This document shows, piece by piece, positions 1 through 8,798 of a stretch of 64,000 nt of DNA. Position numbers and translations under genes: made by a program. Numbering within the stretch: the stretch's first letter is position 1; each line of letters opens with the position of its first letter. Origin of the DNA: an uncultured Bacteroidales bacterium (GTDB lineage Bacteria > Bacteroidota > Bacteroidia > Bacteroidales > Muribaculaceae); NCBI GenBank assembly GCA_902792435.1, contig CADAZN010000002.1, positions 96,283 through 160,282 on the forward strand, read 5' to 3'. Below the pieces are notes generated by a model. It saw only the letters and a list, made by a program, of their open reading frames with translations. It was not told the origin of the DNA and made no database searches.

Positions 1-138
1 CAAAATTACACATAATTTCAAAATAAACACCTCATCTTCGATTAATTTATCTTAATTTCATTATGATTATTCTTCTTATTTTTACTGATAAAATCTGCAT
101 TATTTAGCAATTTAAAATGAAAAAACTTCGTTATTCGT

Positions 139-169
139 TTTGTTTTTCTCTTAACTTGCACTAATTTTG
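139..169 (+). promoter_or_regulatory. Promoter of ruvX (short or no leader)
   Basis: A TTTG at 139-142 and a TAATTTTG at 162-169 are 19 bases apart, the Bacteroidetes -33/-7 arrangement. The ATG of ruvX starts only nine bases after the last G of the -7 box, so the transcript would have almost no leader. Positions 1-138 are AT-rich and show no gene. Confidence 0.7.
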
Positions 170-177
170 CACGATTT

Positions 178-603
178 ATGGGACGCATACTAGCTATAGA
201 CTACGGACGCAAGCGTTGCGGCATTGCCGTCACCGACCCACTCAAGATAATTGCCAATGGTCTTGAGACTGTTGCCACGCATAAGCTCATGGACTTCCTC
301 AAGGACTATATGAGCCGCGAGCAAGTTGAGTTGATAGTCATTGGCCAACCCACTCAGCTTAATGGTGAGCCCAGCGAGAGCATGCGCTACATCACACCGT
401 TCATCAACCGGCTCAAGAAGGAGATGCCCAACATGCCAATCACTATGGTCGACGAGCGTTTCACATCAACAATCGCCCACCAGGCGATGATTGACGGAGG
501 GATGAAGAAGAGCGACCGCCGCGACAAGGCACGCGTCGACACTATAGCAGCTAGCATCATCCTCAACGATTATCTACAAAGCTTACAATTTAAAGGACTA
601 TGA
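178..603 (+). CDS. ruvX: RuvX/YqgF pre-16S rRNA processing nuclease
   Basis: This is a 141-residue RNase H-fold protein of the YqgF/RuvX family, which matures the 5' end of 16S rRNA and is also annotated as a putative Holliday junction resolvase. The N-terminal stretch AIDYGRKRCGIAVTDP carries the first catalytic aspartate (D8); VIGQP and the VDERFTS motif follow at the usual places. Length is normal for the family. The ATG at 178 is fixed by the canonical MGRILAIDYG start. The stop overlaps the ATG of def by four bases (ATGA), so the two are probably translationally coupled. It acts in the cytoplasm. Confidence 0.93.
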   Translation: MGRILAIDYGRKRCGIAVTDPLKIIANGLETVATHKLMDFLKDYMSREQVELIVIGQPTQLNGEPSESMRYITPFINRLKKEMPNMPITMVDERFTSTIAHQAMIDGGMKKSDRRDKARVDTIAASIILNDYLQSLQFKGL

Positions 604-1172
604 TATTACCTATTTATATTTACGGGCAACCCGTATTACGCAAAGTAGCTGAACCTATCGACAAAGACTATCCAGGTCTTGACGAACTTATCCAGAATAT
701 GAAGGACACGATGTACGACAGTGACGGAATCGGCATCGCAGCGCCACAAGTGGGCGTGAGTGCTAGAGTAGTCTACATCGACGTCGACGCTCTGAGCGAC
801 AAGTTCCCTGAGCTCAAAGACAAGCGCCTGGTGCTCATCAACCCCGAAATCACTGTCGACGAAACAAGCCCCACCGAAACACGCGAAGAAGGATGCTTGA
901 GCGTGCCTGGCATACACGAGAACGTTACACGCCACACAAAGATTCACATCCACTACTTCGACGAGAACTGGCAGGAGCATGACGAGGACATCGACACCTA
1001 TCTTGCACGCGTCATCCAGCACGAGTGCGACCACCTCGAGGGCCATGTCTTTATCGACCACATCTCGGCTATCCGCAAGCAGATGATTCGCAGCAAGCTC
1101 AACAACATGCTCAAGGGCAAAGTCGACTGCGACTACCGCGTCAAAGTCTACAAACCCAGCAGAAAACACTAA
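600..1172 (+). CDS. def: Peptide deformylase
   Basis: Peptide deformylase removes the formyl group from the N-terminal methionine of new proteins. All three metal-site motifs are present in the 190 residues: GIAAPQVG near residue 43, EEGCLS at 96-101 with the metal-binding Cys99, and HECDH at 141-145 (HExxH, two His ligands and the catalytic Glu). It overlaps ruvX by four bases and is followed 14 bases later by guaD, so it sits inside a four-gene plus-strand run. Nothing is missing or unusual. Confidence 0.97.
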   Translation: MILPIYIYGQPVLRKVAEPIDKDYPGLDELIQNMKDTMYDSDGIGIAAPQVGVSARVVYIDVDALSDKFPELKDKRLVLINPEITVDETSPTETREEGCLSVPGIHENVTRHTKIHIHYFDENWQEHDEDIDTYLARVIQHECDHLEGHVFIDHISAIRKQMIRSKLNNMLKGKVDCDYRVKVYKPSRKH

Positions 1173-1186
1173 TAATTTAATATAAA

Positions 1187-1672
1187 ATGTTGGTTACTAT
1201 TACCGAAACCGACAAAAGGTTCATCAAAATGGCTTGTGAACTGGCAAGTGAGAATATAGACAACGGCGGTGGACCATTTGGCGCAGTGATAGTGAAGAAC
1301 GGTGAAGTTGTGGCTACAGGATGTAACTGCGTGACCACAATTTGCGACCCAACGGCACATGCCGAAGTGAACGCCATTCGCGAGGCATGCCACAAACTTA
1401 AGAACTTCAAACTCGAAGACTGTGTAATCTACTCAAGTTGTGAACCTTGCCCCATGTGCCTTAGTGCCATCTATTGGGCTGGTATCAGCAAAATTTATTA
1501 TGCCAACAACAAGCACGATGCAGCAGCCATCGACTTTGACGACAAATTCATCTACGAAGAGATTGCAAAACCTTATGAGTTGCGCAACATCCCCATCATT
1601 CATGTAGAAGACGAACATGCAATCGACCACTTTAAGAAATGGTCGTCAAAAGTAGACAAAATCGAATACTAA
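1187..1672 (+). CDS. guaD: Guanine deaminase of the cytidine-deaminase fold
   Basis: The 161-residue protein has the zinc site of the CDA-like deaminases: H58-A-E60 (HAEVNAI) and PCPMC with C88 and C91. The C-terminal segment FDDKFIYEEIAKPYELRNIP closely matches what I recall of the Bacillus GuaD guanine deaminase and is not expected in TadA, so guanine to xanthine plus ammonia is the likely reaction. TadA (tRNA A34 editing) is the alternative, but the domain-swapped C-terminal tail favours GuaD. It lies between def and nagB with small gaps; nothing in the context ties it to purine salvage. Confidence 0.85.
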   Translation: MLVTITETDKRFIKMACELASENIDNGGGPFGAVIVKNGEVVATGCNCVTTICDPTAHAEVNAIREACHKLKNFKLEDCVIYSSCEPCPMCLSAIYWAGISKIYYANNKHDAAAIDFDDKFIYEEIAKPYELRNIPIIHVEDEHAIDHFKKWSSKVDKIEY

Positions 1673-1693
1673 ATATATAAAACAACTAATGAT

Positions 1694-2503
1694 ATGAGAC
1701 TTATTATTGAACCTAACTATGAGCAGGTGTCGGCTTGGGCAGCCAATTATGTGGCTTCACGCATCAATGCCGCTAACCCTACTCCCGAGAAACCATTTGT
1801 GCTGGGTTGCCCTACAGGTAGCTCACCATTGGGCATGTACCGCAAGCTCATCGAGCTTAACAAAGCTGGCAAAGTGTCGTTCCAGAATGTTGTCACTTTC
1901 AATATGGACGAGTATGTGGGGCTGCCCGAGGAGCACCCCGAGAGCTATCACAGCTTCATGTGGAACAACTTCTTCTCGCACATCGACATCAAGCCCGAGA
2001 ATGTCAACATCCTTAACGGCAATGCCGAGGATCTCGAAAAAGAGTGTGCCGAATATGAGGCACGTATCGAGGCTGCTGGAGGCATCGACCTCTTTATGGG
2101 CGGTGTGGGTCCCGACGGGCACATCGCCTTCAACGAGCCTGGTTCGTCGCTCACATCACTCACTCGCATGAAGACTCTCACTCAAGACACCATCATCGCA
2201 AACAGCCGATTCTTTGACGACGACGTTAACAAAGTGCCCAAAACCGCGCTGACCGTGGGCGTGGGGACCGTCATGGCTGCCCGCAGCGTGATGATTATCG
2301 TGAACGGATACAAGAAGGCTCGCGCCTTGCAGCAGGCTGTTGAAGGCGGTGTTTCTCACATGTGCACCCTGAGCGCCCTGCAAATGCACCGCAAGGCTAT
2401 CATCGTGTGCGACGAGGATGCCACCGCGGAACTCAAGGTTGGCACCTACCGCTACTTTAAGGACATTGAGAGCCAGCATCTCGATCCTGACACAATGCTC
2501 TAA
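1694..2503 (+). CDS. nagB: Glucosamine-6-phosphate deaminase
   Basis: NagB converts glucosamine 6-phosphate to fructose 6-phosphate and ammonia, the last step of amino-sugar use. The 269 residues contain the substrate-binding [10 protein letters not shown] near residue 38, the general base D72 in NMDEYVGLP, and [16 protein letters not shown] around residues 136-151, which supplies the ring-opening D-x-H pair and Glu. Length matches the hexameric E. coli enzyme. It is the last gene of the plus-strand run and is followed by a strong hairpin terminator at 2530. Confidence 0.96.
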   Translation: MRLIIEPNYEQVSAWAANYVASRINAANPTPEKPFVLGCPTGSSPLGMYRKLIELNKAGKVSFQNVVTFNMDEYVGLPEEHPESYHSFMWNNFFSHIDIKPENVNILNGNAEDLEKECAEYEARIEAAGGIDLFMGGVGPDGHIAFNEPGSSLTSLTRMKTLTQDTIIANSRFFDDDVNKVPKTALTVGVGTVMAARSVMIIVNGYKKARALQQAVEGGVSHMCTLSALQMHRKAIIVCDEDATAELKVGTYRYFKDIESQHLDPDTML

Positions 2504-2529
2504 TCGCATTTACAAACACATTATAGATG

Positions 2530-2560
2530 AAAAAGACCGACAACTTGTCGGTCTTTTATT
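2530..2560. terminator. Bidirectional terminator between nagB and the DUF58 gene
   Basis: A 12-base stem (AAAAGACCGACA with TGTCGGTCTTTT) with a three-base loop lies between two convergent genes. The A-run before and T-run after the stem suit termination from both sides. Confidence 0.85.
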
Positions 2561-2578
2561 TGCATTGCCCCCGGTGTG

Positions 2579-3889
2579 TCAAAACGAATGTGCTGCCTTC
2601 ATCTCCAAGTATCGGTTAATCACATCAACAGTGAGGTTCTGGGGCTTTGTGAGCAAGGCATAAATGCCACATTGCCTTAACGCGGCGACCACATTCCGCT
2701 TCTCATGAACCACATTCTTGGCGATAGCATGGCAATAATAGTCTTGAATGTCGCGTGAGGGTTCCTTGCTGTAAGCATCAAGCTCGGTATCCTCGAAGAA
2801 CACCACCAGCACCACATGATTGTTGGCGAGCTGCTTGAGGTAAGGCAGCTGGCGATGCAACGCATTCTCGCCATAAAAGTTGGTGTAGATGATGAGCAAG
2901 CTGCGCTTAGTAACAAACCGCCTGACGTTGACACAAAGCGAGGAAAAATCGCTCTCGCCAAAGGTGGTTTCCTGATGATAAAGATTGTCGAGAATGGCCC
3001 GCATGTGGCCCGCGCCGCGCTCAGGACGAACCATAGTGTCAAACTGCTTCTCAAAGGTAATCACTCCGGCCTTGTCTTCCTTGTGCATCGCAACATAGCT
3101 GAGCACAAGCGAAGCATTGATAGCATAGTCCAGCAGAGTCATGCTGTCAAATGCCTGTTGCATCACTCTGCCCTTGTCAATCACATTCACCACTTGCTGC
3201 GACTTCTCATCGGTGTAAACGTTAACCATGAGCTTGTTGCGCCTGGCTGTTGCCTTCCAGTTAATAGTGCGATAGTCGTCACCACTCACATAGTCCTTGA
3301 TTTGCTCAAACTCGGTGTTGTTGCCAATGCGCCTAATCTTCTTTATGCCCAGTTCAGTAAGATTGTTGCTGATGGCAAGCAGTTCATACTGATTGAGCAT
3401 CAAGTAACTGGGATAGACCTTAATGTCCTGCTCTTCTCCACAAGTGAAGCGCCGCTGAACCAAGCCTATGGGCGAGGAAGCAAACACACGTATCTTTCCA
3501 AAGCCATACACTCCGCGCTTGGTGGGGCGCAAATGATAAGTGATGATTTTTCCCTCATTCTTGCGTACCTTGAGGGCAAAGTTCAAATCTCGACGCTGGA
3601 ACACAAAGGGTATCTCGTCGATCACGTTGAGCTTGACAGGGAAACTATAACTACTCTCCAGCCTTATCTCCACCTTGTTTTCGTCGCCATTGGAAAAACG
3701 CTCGGCACACACGCGGCTAGCCTCCAAGCCACGCTTGCTATAGAGCAGCACCAAGTCGATGACCAGCAAAACAACCATCAACACTAATGCCCAAACAGCA
3801 ACCCCATAGCAAAATCGGAACCAGAATCCTGCCACAAACAGCAGAATAATAGCTGTCATCACGATGTAAAACCGACGAGTGAGAAACAT
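2579..3889 (-). CDS. DUF58 domain protein
   Basis: A 436-residue protein with two N-terminal membrane segments (about residues 7-48), a beta-rich middle part, and the DUF58 signature near residues 203-215 (SGDDYRTINWKATARR). DUF58 proteins accompany MoxR ATPases and carry a von Willebrand A-like fold; they are proposed to be assembled or remodelled by MoxR, but the molecular role is unsettled. It is last in a six-gene minus-strand cluster, 12 bases after moxR, and is probably cotranscribed with it. No function beyond the family can be read. Confidence 0.88.
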   Translation of the reverse strand: MFLTRRFYIVMTAIILLFVAGFWFRFCYGVAVWALVLMVVLLVIDLVLLYSKRGLEASRVCAERFSNGDENKVEIRLESSYSFPVKLNVIDEIPFVFQRRDLNFALKVRKNEGKIITYHLRPTKRGVYGFGKIRVFASSPIGLVQRRFTCGEEQDIKVYPSYLMLNQYELLAISNNLTELGIKKIRRIGNNTEFEQIKDYVSGDDYRTINWKATARRNKLMVNVYTDEKSQQVVNVIDKGRVMQQAFDSMTLLDYAINASLVLSYVAMHKEDKAGVITFEKQFDTMVRPERGAGHMRAILDNLYHQETTFGESDFSSLCVNVRRFVTKRSLLIIYTNFYGENALHRQLPYLKQLANNHVVLVVFFEDTELDAYSKEPSRDIQDYYCHAIAKNVVHEKRNVVAALRQCGIYALLTKPQNLTVDVINRYLEMKAAHSF

Positions 3890-3901
3890 GGCTATTAAAG
3901 T

Positions 3902-4870
3902 TTATTTTGGAACCTCAATCTTGTCGAGCAACGCTTGGGCCAGTCTCTCGACAGTGAAGCCCTGCATCTCGGCGTCAGGCGTTATTATCAAGCGATGCTC
4001 AAGCACTGGAGGCACAATGGTCTTGATATCGTCGGGGGAAACAAAATCGCGGCCCTGCAACAATGCATAGGCCTTTGCTCCCTGAAGAATGCAAATCGAG
4101 GCGCGTGGCGAAGCTCCAAGCTGAATGGCTTGGCTCAAGCGTGTTTGTTGAGTAATTTGAGCTATGTAATTGAGCAATGAGCTGTCGACCACAACCTTGT
4201 CGAGGCATGAGCGCAATTGCAGCAACTCCTCGACGCTCAAAATTGGTTTTATCGATTCCAGTTTTACCATCTTGGCGTTAGCCTGATGACGCTCCAATAT
4301 CTTCACCTCCTCGTCATAGGAAGGATAACCCATGTTAACCTTCATCATGAAACGGTCGAGCTGAGCCTCGGGCAAGCGATAAGTGCCTTCTTGTTCCACA
4401 GGGTTCTGAGTGGCAAGCACTGTGTAAAGTGGAGACATGTGACGTGTCACGCCATCAATAGTGCTTTGACGCTCTTCCATCACCTCAAACAATGCCGCCT
4501 GTGTCTTGGCTGGAGCACGATTTATCTCGTCGACAAGAACAATCTGCGAGAAAACTGGGCCCTTGTGAAACTCAAACTCCTGAGTCTTGATGTTGAACAC
4601 GTTAGTTCCCAAAACATCACTCGGCATAAGGTCGGGGGTGAACTGAATCCTCTTGAAATCGGCATCAATGAGCTTTGATATCAATCGAGTCAGCAACGTC
4701 TTTGCCACACCAGGCACACCCTCCACCAGCACATGACCATCGGCAAGAATGGCGGTCAATATCATGTCTATTGCCCTGTCCTGGCCAACTATCACTGTTG
4801 CGATCGACTCACGCAGTCGGTCAACTTTCTCCTGAAATTCGCTTAAGTCAAATCTGCTATTTGCATCCAT
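3902..4870 (-). CDS. MoxR-family AAA+ ATPase
   Basis: The 322 residues form a single AAA+ module: Walker A GVPGVAKT at 51-58, Walker B VLVDEIN with D114 and E115, sensor 1 TQNP, and a C-terminal lid. This is the MoxR pattern; such ATPases act as chaperones for metal-containing or vWA-domain partners. The partner here is most likely the DUF58 protein just downstream, and the membrane proteins upstream (DUF4350, DUF4129) complete a conserved Bacteroidetes cluster. Cytoplasmic, possibly docked on the membrane proteins. Confidence 0.93.
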   Translation of the reverse strand: MDANSRFDLSEFQEKVDRLRESIATVIVGQDRAIDMILTAILADGHVLVEGVPGVAKTLLTRLISKLIDADFKRIQFTPDLMPSDVLGTNVFNIKTQEFEFHKGPVFSQIVLVDEINRAPAKTQAALFEVMEERQSTIDGVTRHMSPLYTVLATQNPVEQEGTYRLPEAQLDRFMMKVNMGYPSYDEEVKILERHQANAKMVKLESIKPILSVEELLQLRSCLDKVVVDSSLLNYIAQITQQTRLSQAIQLGASPRASICILQGAKAYALLQGRDFVSPDDIKTIVPPVLEHRLIITPDAEMQGFTVERLAQALLDKIEVPK

Positions 4871-4897
4871 ATCTTTTCGTTTTTTATAATTCTTAGT

Positions 4898-6169
4898 TTA
4901 GCTTTCCACAATGCAGTTCATGAAGTCGATGAGCTGTTTTGTTTCATTATCGCTTATTTTTATCTCATCATCGGCCTTAAGCTGTTTCAGCCGATTTATT
5001 GACTCGGTTATAGTCGTAGTGTCAAGGCCCGACACGCTCGCTAGCAACGCCATGTTTTCCTTAAGGTCGACCTCATCGTCAACGTTGACAAGATGCTTGC
5101 GCAACATCGCTTGTGAGAAATGCTTGAATTGGTCTCTTACCATCGCCGCATTGTCATGGTGGCGATAATGCATCAAGCCTATGTGCCTGACCATTGCTAT
5201 CGTCGGGTTCTCGGGTTCCTTAATCACTGGAATCACCCGTTGACGACGACGAGCCGTGAAGAAAAGTGACAGAACTATTGTTAACAAGGCGAGATACACC
5301 GCCCATCTCAACGAGTCATATTTAAGGAAAACTCGTAATGGCGACTGCGACTTGTAATAATCCTCATCAGCATCTGGCACATAACGATAATCATACCTTA
5401 CAATCCCACGCTTGCCTCCCAGGCTGATGAGTCGCATCATCAATTCGGCGCCTCCTCGTTCCAAGACATTATAATTAGTGAATAGCTGAGGGTAGGTAAC
5501 AAGCACAAATCGGCCTTTACCCACATTGCGGGTTGCAGCAACCACACGGTTCATTGAGTTGCCTATTGTCATCACTGGAGTCCAAACTGTTGAATCCGAA
5601 AGAGCACCCTTGGGATTATTCTGATTAAAAATGTTAATTACCGAATAGTCGATGTCAAATCGCCTGAATCGATAATCCCTCGCCTTAAAGGTTCTGTCAC
5701 CCCTCCAACGCAGCGTTGTGGTGTCGGCATTAGCAAAATAATGACTTAGACTATAGGTTTCAAACGAATAACTCCTTTCGGTCGCAACATCGAGAATGTT
5801 GCACAACGTGTCGCACAAGCCATCAGCGTTTACCCAAATAATGCTCTTGCCGCATTCCATAATTTCAAGCAATGTGTCAATCTCTTCTTTGTCATAATCG
5901 GTCAAGGGATAGTCAATGAACAACAACGTGGAGTCATTCTTGCTTTCCTTGTCGTCATCAACACACAGGTAACCTGGCTTCATCCTATACCCATCTTTAA
6001 GGCTTGCCTCCAAAATGCTGTCAACAAGTTTTCCGCCAAACGGATTAGGGTCGTTGTGAGCGTAGGTGGGTTCTTCCCATTTAAATTTCTTGGGAATCTT
6101 TATCTCCACGACGATAACCATTACCATGAGTAGTATTATCGCCACAACAAATCCTTTGCTAAGCTTCAT
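4898..6169 (-). CDS. DUF4350 membrane protein
   Basis: This 423-residue protein starts with a membrane anchor (residues about 7-24), then has a large extracytoplasmic DUF4350 region with LLFIDYPLTDYD, and a second membrane segment near residue 290 (AVYLALLTIVLSLFFTA) followed by a basic cytoplasmic tail. DUF4350 domains resemble the glutamine-amidotransferase-like fold found in membrane clusters next to MoxR; no catalytic residues can be assigned here. Its ATG overlaps the stop of the DUF4129 gene (6166-6169), which indicates coupling. Confidence 0.8.
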   Translation of the reverse strand: MKLSKGFVVAIILLMVMVIVVEIKIPKKFKWEEPTYAHNDPNPFGGKLVDSILEASLKDGYRMKPGYLCVDDDKESKNDSTLLFIDYPLTDYDKEEIDTLLEIMECGKSIIWVNADGLCDTLCNILDVATERSYSFETYSLSHYFANADTTTLRWRGDRTFKARDYRFRRFDIDYSVINIFNQNNPKGALSDSTVWTPVMTIGNSMNRVVAATRNVGKGRFVLVTYPQLFTNYNVLERGGAELMMRLISLGGKRGIVRYDYRYVPDADEDYYKSQSPLRVFLKYDSLRWAVYLALLTIVLSLFFTARRRQRVIPVIKEPENPTIAMVRHIGLMHYRHHDNAAMVRDQFKHFSQAMLRKHLVNVDDEVDLKENMALLASVSGLDTTTITESINRLKQLKADDEIKISDNETKQLIDFMNCIVES

Positions 6170-6864
6170 GCCGGGCCTCCTTCCTCTTGACCAGCTGCGG
6201 CCACCTTAGAATCTTTCACGCGCTCAACTATCGATTCATAGTTGCCAACAATGCCATCAAGCACCGATTGGTTGGCATCACGATCGCCATATCTAACAAG
6301 CACATAGGTGCGCGTCAATTGCGTGAAAGCGGCTTGCTTGTATTCTCTAGTGTATTGAGCTGGTGTTTTGTAGATGCGCCAGTCAATAACTTCATGGTCG
6401 CTAAGGAACTTCAGGCACTGCAAGTATCGCAATCTAACAGCCTCACGATAGTCGTCACGCCCCACTGCCGCTGCTATCTCCTTGTCGAAGTCGATGCCGT
6501 AAATGGTTTCCTCCCCCACTTCATAGTCATCGGCCGCTTTCTCTTTCTTCTTGAAGAAGAACATCTTTTTCTTATAGATATAGTAAAGTATCGTCACAAG
6601 CGCTACTGCAGCAATTCCAATCCACACCCAGCGCATCAGGTTGTTGGAATTGATTATGGCGTCAGGCGAGTTGAAAAGGCTGCTCAGCACGTCGTCGAGC
6701 CAACGGCCAAAGTCGTCCTTCACTTTCTCCAGCAACGACTTTTGCTCTACTGTTATCTCTGAATTATAATCGTAGTTGCCATCGTTAATTATCTTTTTTA
6801 ACAACGACGAGTCGCAAACTATAGTATCGCTAACGTTTATTCCCACATTCACCTTCATTATCAT
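6166..6864 (-). CDS. DUF4129 membrane protein
   Basis: A 232-residue protein with one clear transmembrane segment near residues 79-99 (MRWVWIGIAAVALVTILYYI), a basic stop-transfer KKKMFFFKKKEK, and a C-terminal cytoplasmic DUF4129 region (DDYREAVRLRYLQCLKFL). The stretch before the membrane segment has no signal peptide, although many family members have one; the ORF begins right after the stop of the upstream gene (two-base gap), so a longer form is not possible in this frame. Function is unknown; the family is nearly always found with MoxR and DUF58. Confidence 0.78.
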   Translation of the reverse strand: MIMKVNVGINVSDTIVCDSSLLKKIINDGNYDYNSEITVEQKSLLEKVKDDFGRWLDDVLSSLFNSPDAIINSNNLMRWVWIGIAAVALVTILYYIYKKKMFFFKKKEKAADDYEVGEETIYGIDFDKEIAAAVGRDDYREAVRLRYLQCLKFLSDHEVIDWRIYKTPAQYTREYKQAAFTQLTRTYVLVRYGDRDANQSVLDGIVGNYESIVERVKDSKVAAAGQEEGGPA

Positions 6865-6866
6865 TA

Positions 6867-7769
6867 CTATAAGTTTGCAAAATCATCAATATCGCTGGCA
6901 ATAGCCAGGTCATCTTGCTCTCGAGCATTGCTGCCATAGTGATAAACCAACGTTGTTATCACCAGCGACATCGACAGGTAACCAAAGAAGGTTTGCACTA
7001 TAAGGAACAGATACAGAACGATATCATAGGTGACACTTAGAGCTGCTGTCGGCGTGCCACTATAACTTAGGCTATTAGTTGCAAATGCAAAAACGAGCAT
7101 AGGCATTCCTGTAACCGATTGAATGATCATCACAACAAGCACCATCGAGAACATCAGCCCAAACAAGTTGCCCCAAGAAGCCGAAGCATGACTGAAACAA
7201 CGATTGAAGGCCTCACGCAAGTTAACCGATTCTAGCACATAATGAATGGGCACAATCATTAATATAAAAAACAACAATGCGTAAATCAAGAAAACCAACA
7301 ATGAGATAAATGGCAACAGCATAAAAAAGAACACCAACAGCGAGCTCAATGCCATTATTACTATTATGGGTAACATTGCTTTCAACACTCGCTTGAGATT
7401 ATGCCACATTTGAGATTTCACATCTCGAAATGTGAGCATCGACAAGTCGCCGTCACTGCTACCTTGATAATACTGAAACAATGTGAGAATCAGGGTGTAA
7501 GTAAAGCATAAAACGATTAATGATAAAATCATCGATGACAAGACTCCAAGATCTGTTTCATTATTAAAACTATCGTCGCTCATGGAGCGAACGATGGTGA
7601 ACATGCCACCACTTTGAATCAAGGCAAGTGGTAACATCATGTAGATAGAGAACCGTAATGCCACACGCCAATTCTGCCTTAAAAAATCTATCGCAGCATT
7701 GATCTTCTCGCCCAGGGTGCGACGGGCATAAAGCGGTATCTTGGTGCTTGTGTCACTCGTTGTTGCCAT
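6867..7769 (-). CDS. Multi-pass membrane protein of the MoxR/DUF58 cluster
   Basis: About 300 residues with six or so hydrophobic segments (for example around ALRFSIYMMLPLALI and LLVFFFMLLPFISLLVFLIY). I do not recognise a named domain. The start is placed at ATG 7769 (MATTSDTS), because the upstream part of the open frame lies inside the SpoIIM-like gene and looks like a shadow. The 17-base overlap with that gene and the tight packing downstream show it belongs to the same operon. A role as a membrane subunit of the MoxR-associated complex is inference from position. Confidence 0.72.
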   Translation of the reverse strand: MATTSDTSTKIPLYARRTLGEKINAAIDFLRQNWRVALRFSIYMMLPLALIQSGGMFTIVRSMSDDSFNNETDLGVLSSMILSLIVLCFTYTLILTLFQYYQGSSDGDLSMLTFRDVKSQMWHNLKRVLKAMLPIIVIMALSSLLVFFFMLLPFISLLVFLIYALLFFILMIVPIHYVLESVNLREAFNRCFSHASASWGNLFGLMFSMVLVVMIIQSVTGMPMLVFAFATNSLSYSGTPTAALSVTYDIVLYLFLIVQTFFGYLSMSLVITTLVYHYGSNAREQDDLAIASDIDDFANL

Positions 7770-8715
7770 AATGCGATAACCAGTAAGGATAAATAATGTA
7801 ATAAAACACCACAAATATTGCCGACGTTGAAATCAGCAATACTTTGAACCACAATGGCCACTCAACATGGCGAGTCAGGAAACCCTCGATAAATGCGGCA
7901 ACCACGAGCACCGGCACCGTGCCTACCACAATCTTGAGCCCACGCTTTGAACTCCTGCGCAACGACTCGAGGCGACTGTAGGTGCCAGGAAACAGCCAAC
8001 CATTTCCTAAGGCTATTCCTGCCGCTCCAGCAACAACTATCGCACTCAGCTCAAGGGTGCCATGAAGCATCACTGCTGTCCACGACTGTGCAAGAACTCC
8101 CTGGCTGTACAGAAAAGTGAAAAAGGCACCAAGCATCACTCCGTTTGAGAAGATAAGATACCCCACTGCTATGCTGGTGAAAATTCCAGCGGCAAAAGCC
8201 AAGAATGCGACTTGAACGTTATGAAACATGAGACTTAGGAACGACTCGGTTGCTCCACCCATGGAGTAAACGTTCATGGGCCGACCATGCTTTATGTTGT
8301 CGAGAGTCATGTCGATGTAATAATCGCCCATAATGAGTCGCGGGAAAGAGTCTTCATATAGCGTGGAGACCACTCCTATCAAAGCAGCGACAACAAATAT
8401 TGCGAGCGACATCAAGAGATACTTGCGCTCCCGCCACATCGTGAGTGGCACTTCCCTAGTCCAGTAGGTGATCACTCGGCGCCAATTCTCATGTTTCTCC
8501 TTGTAAATCTCATTATGTAGCTTTATGGTCAAGTCGTTGAGATAGGAAGTTATCTCCGAGTTGGGATAATGCGACTGGGCAAAAGCAAGATCCGCAGAAA
8601 CATCTATATAGACATCGGCCTTGTGAGAAGGAGATTCACACTCTCCACGGCTTATCTGGTACTCAAAATTCCGCCATTTGCCGATGTTTTGCTTAATAAA
8701 AACTGATTCCCGCAT
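7753..8715 (-). CDS. SpoIIM-like (stage II sporulation protein M family) membrane protein
   Basis: The 320-residue protein opens with MRESVFIKQNIGKWRNFE, the typical start of the SpoIIM-like family of non-sporulating bacteria, followed by a long soluble part and at least four membrane segments, with the conserved small-residue-rich stretch around GYLIFSNGVMLGAFFTF and HGTLELSAIVVAGAAG. The organism does not sporulate in any known relative; the family name is historical. It is the first gene of the minus-strand MoxR/DUF58 operon and shares an overlapping divergent promoter with the RDD gene. Confidence 0.85.
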   Translation of the reverse strand: MRESVFIKQNIGKWRNFEYQISRGECESPSHKADVYIDVSADLAFAQSHYPNSEITSYLNDLTIKLHNEIYKEKHENWRRVITYWTREVPLTMWRERKYLLMSLAIFVVAALIGVVSTLYEDSFPRLIMGDYYIDMTLDNIKHGRPMNVYSMGGATESFLSLMFHNVQVAFLAFAAGIFTSIAVGYLIFSNGVMLGAFFTFLYSQGVLAQSWTAVMLHGTLELSAIVVAGAAGIALGNGWLFPGTYSRLESLRRSSKRGLKIVVGTVPVLVVAAFIEGFLTRHVEWPLWFKVLLISTSAIFVVFYYIIYPYWLSHYGNNE

Positions 8716-8744
8716 GTTAAAGAAAAATGTTACGCCGTTTAGAA

Positions 8745-8774
8745 TTGCAAAAATAAATAATTTTACTATATTTG
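8745..8774 (+). promoter_or_regulatory. Promoter of the RDD gene, overlapping the divergent one
   Basis: A TTG at 8745-8747 and TATATTTG at 8767-8774, 19 bases apart, point to the plus strand. The ATG of the RDD gene is at 8799. Confidence 0.75.
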
Positions 8775-8778
8775 CAAA
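8748..8778 (-). promoter_or_regulatory. Promoter of the SpoIIM/MoxR operon, overlapping the divergent one
   Basis: Read on the minus strand, TTTG (8778-8775) and TATTTTTG (8755-8748) are 19 bases apart, placing a start of transcription about 30 bases before the ATG at 8715. The boxes interleave with the plus-strand promoter: each uses one half of a TTTGCAAA or ATTGCAAA palindrome. Confidence 0.65.
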
Positions 8779-8798
8779 AACTAAAGAGCACTTTTCTC

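Noticed and set aside
2816-3787. Long plus-strand frame of 323 codons opposite the DUF58 gene
   Set aside because: It is antisense to a gene with clear family motifs, has no promoter or family resemblance, and its composition is that of a shadow frame.
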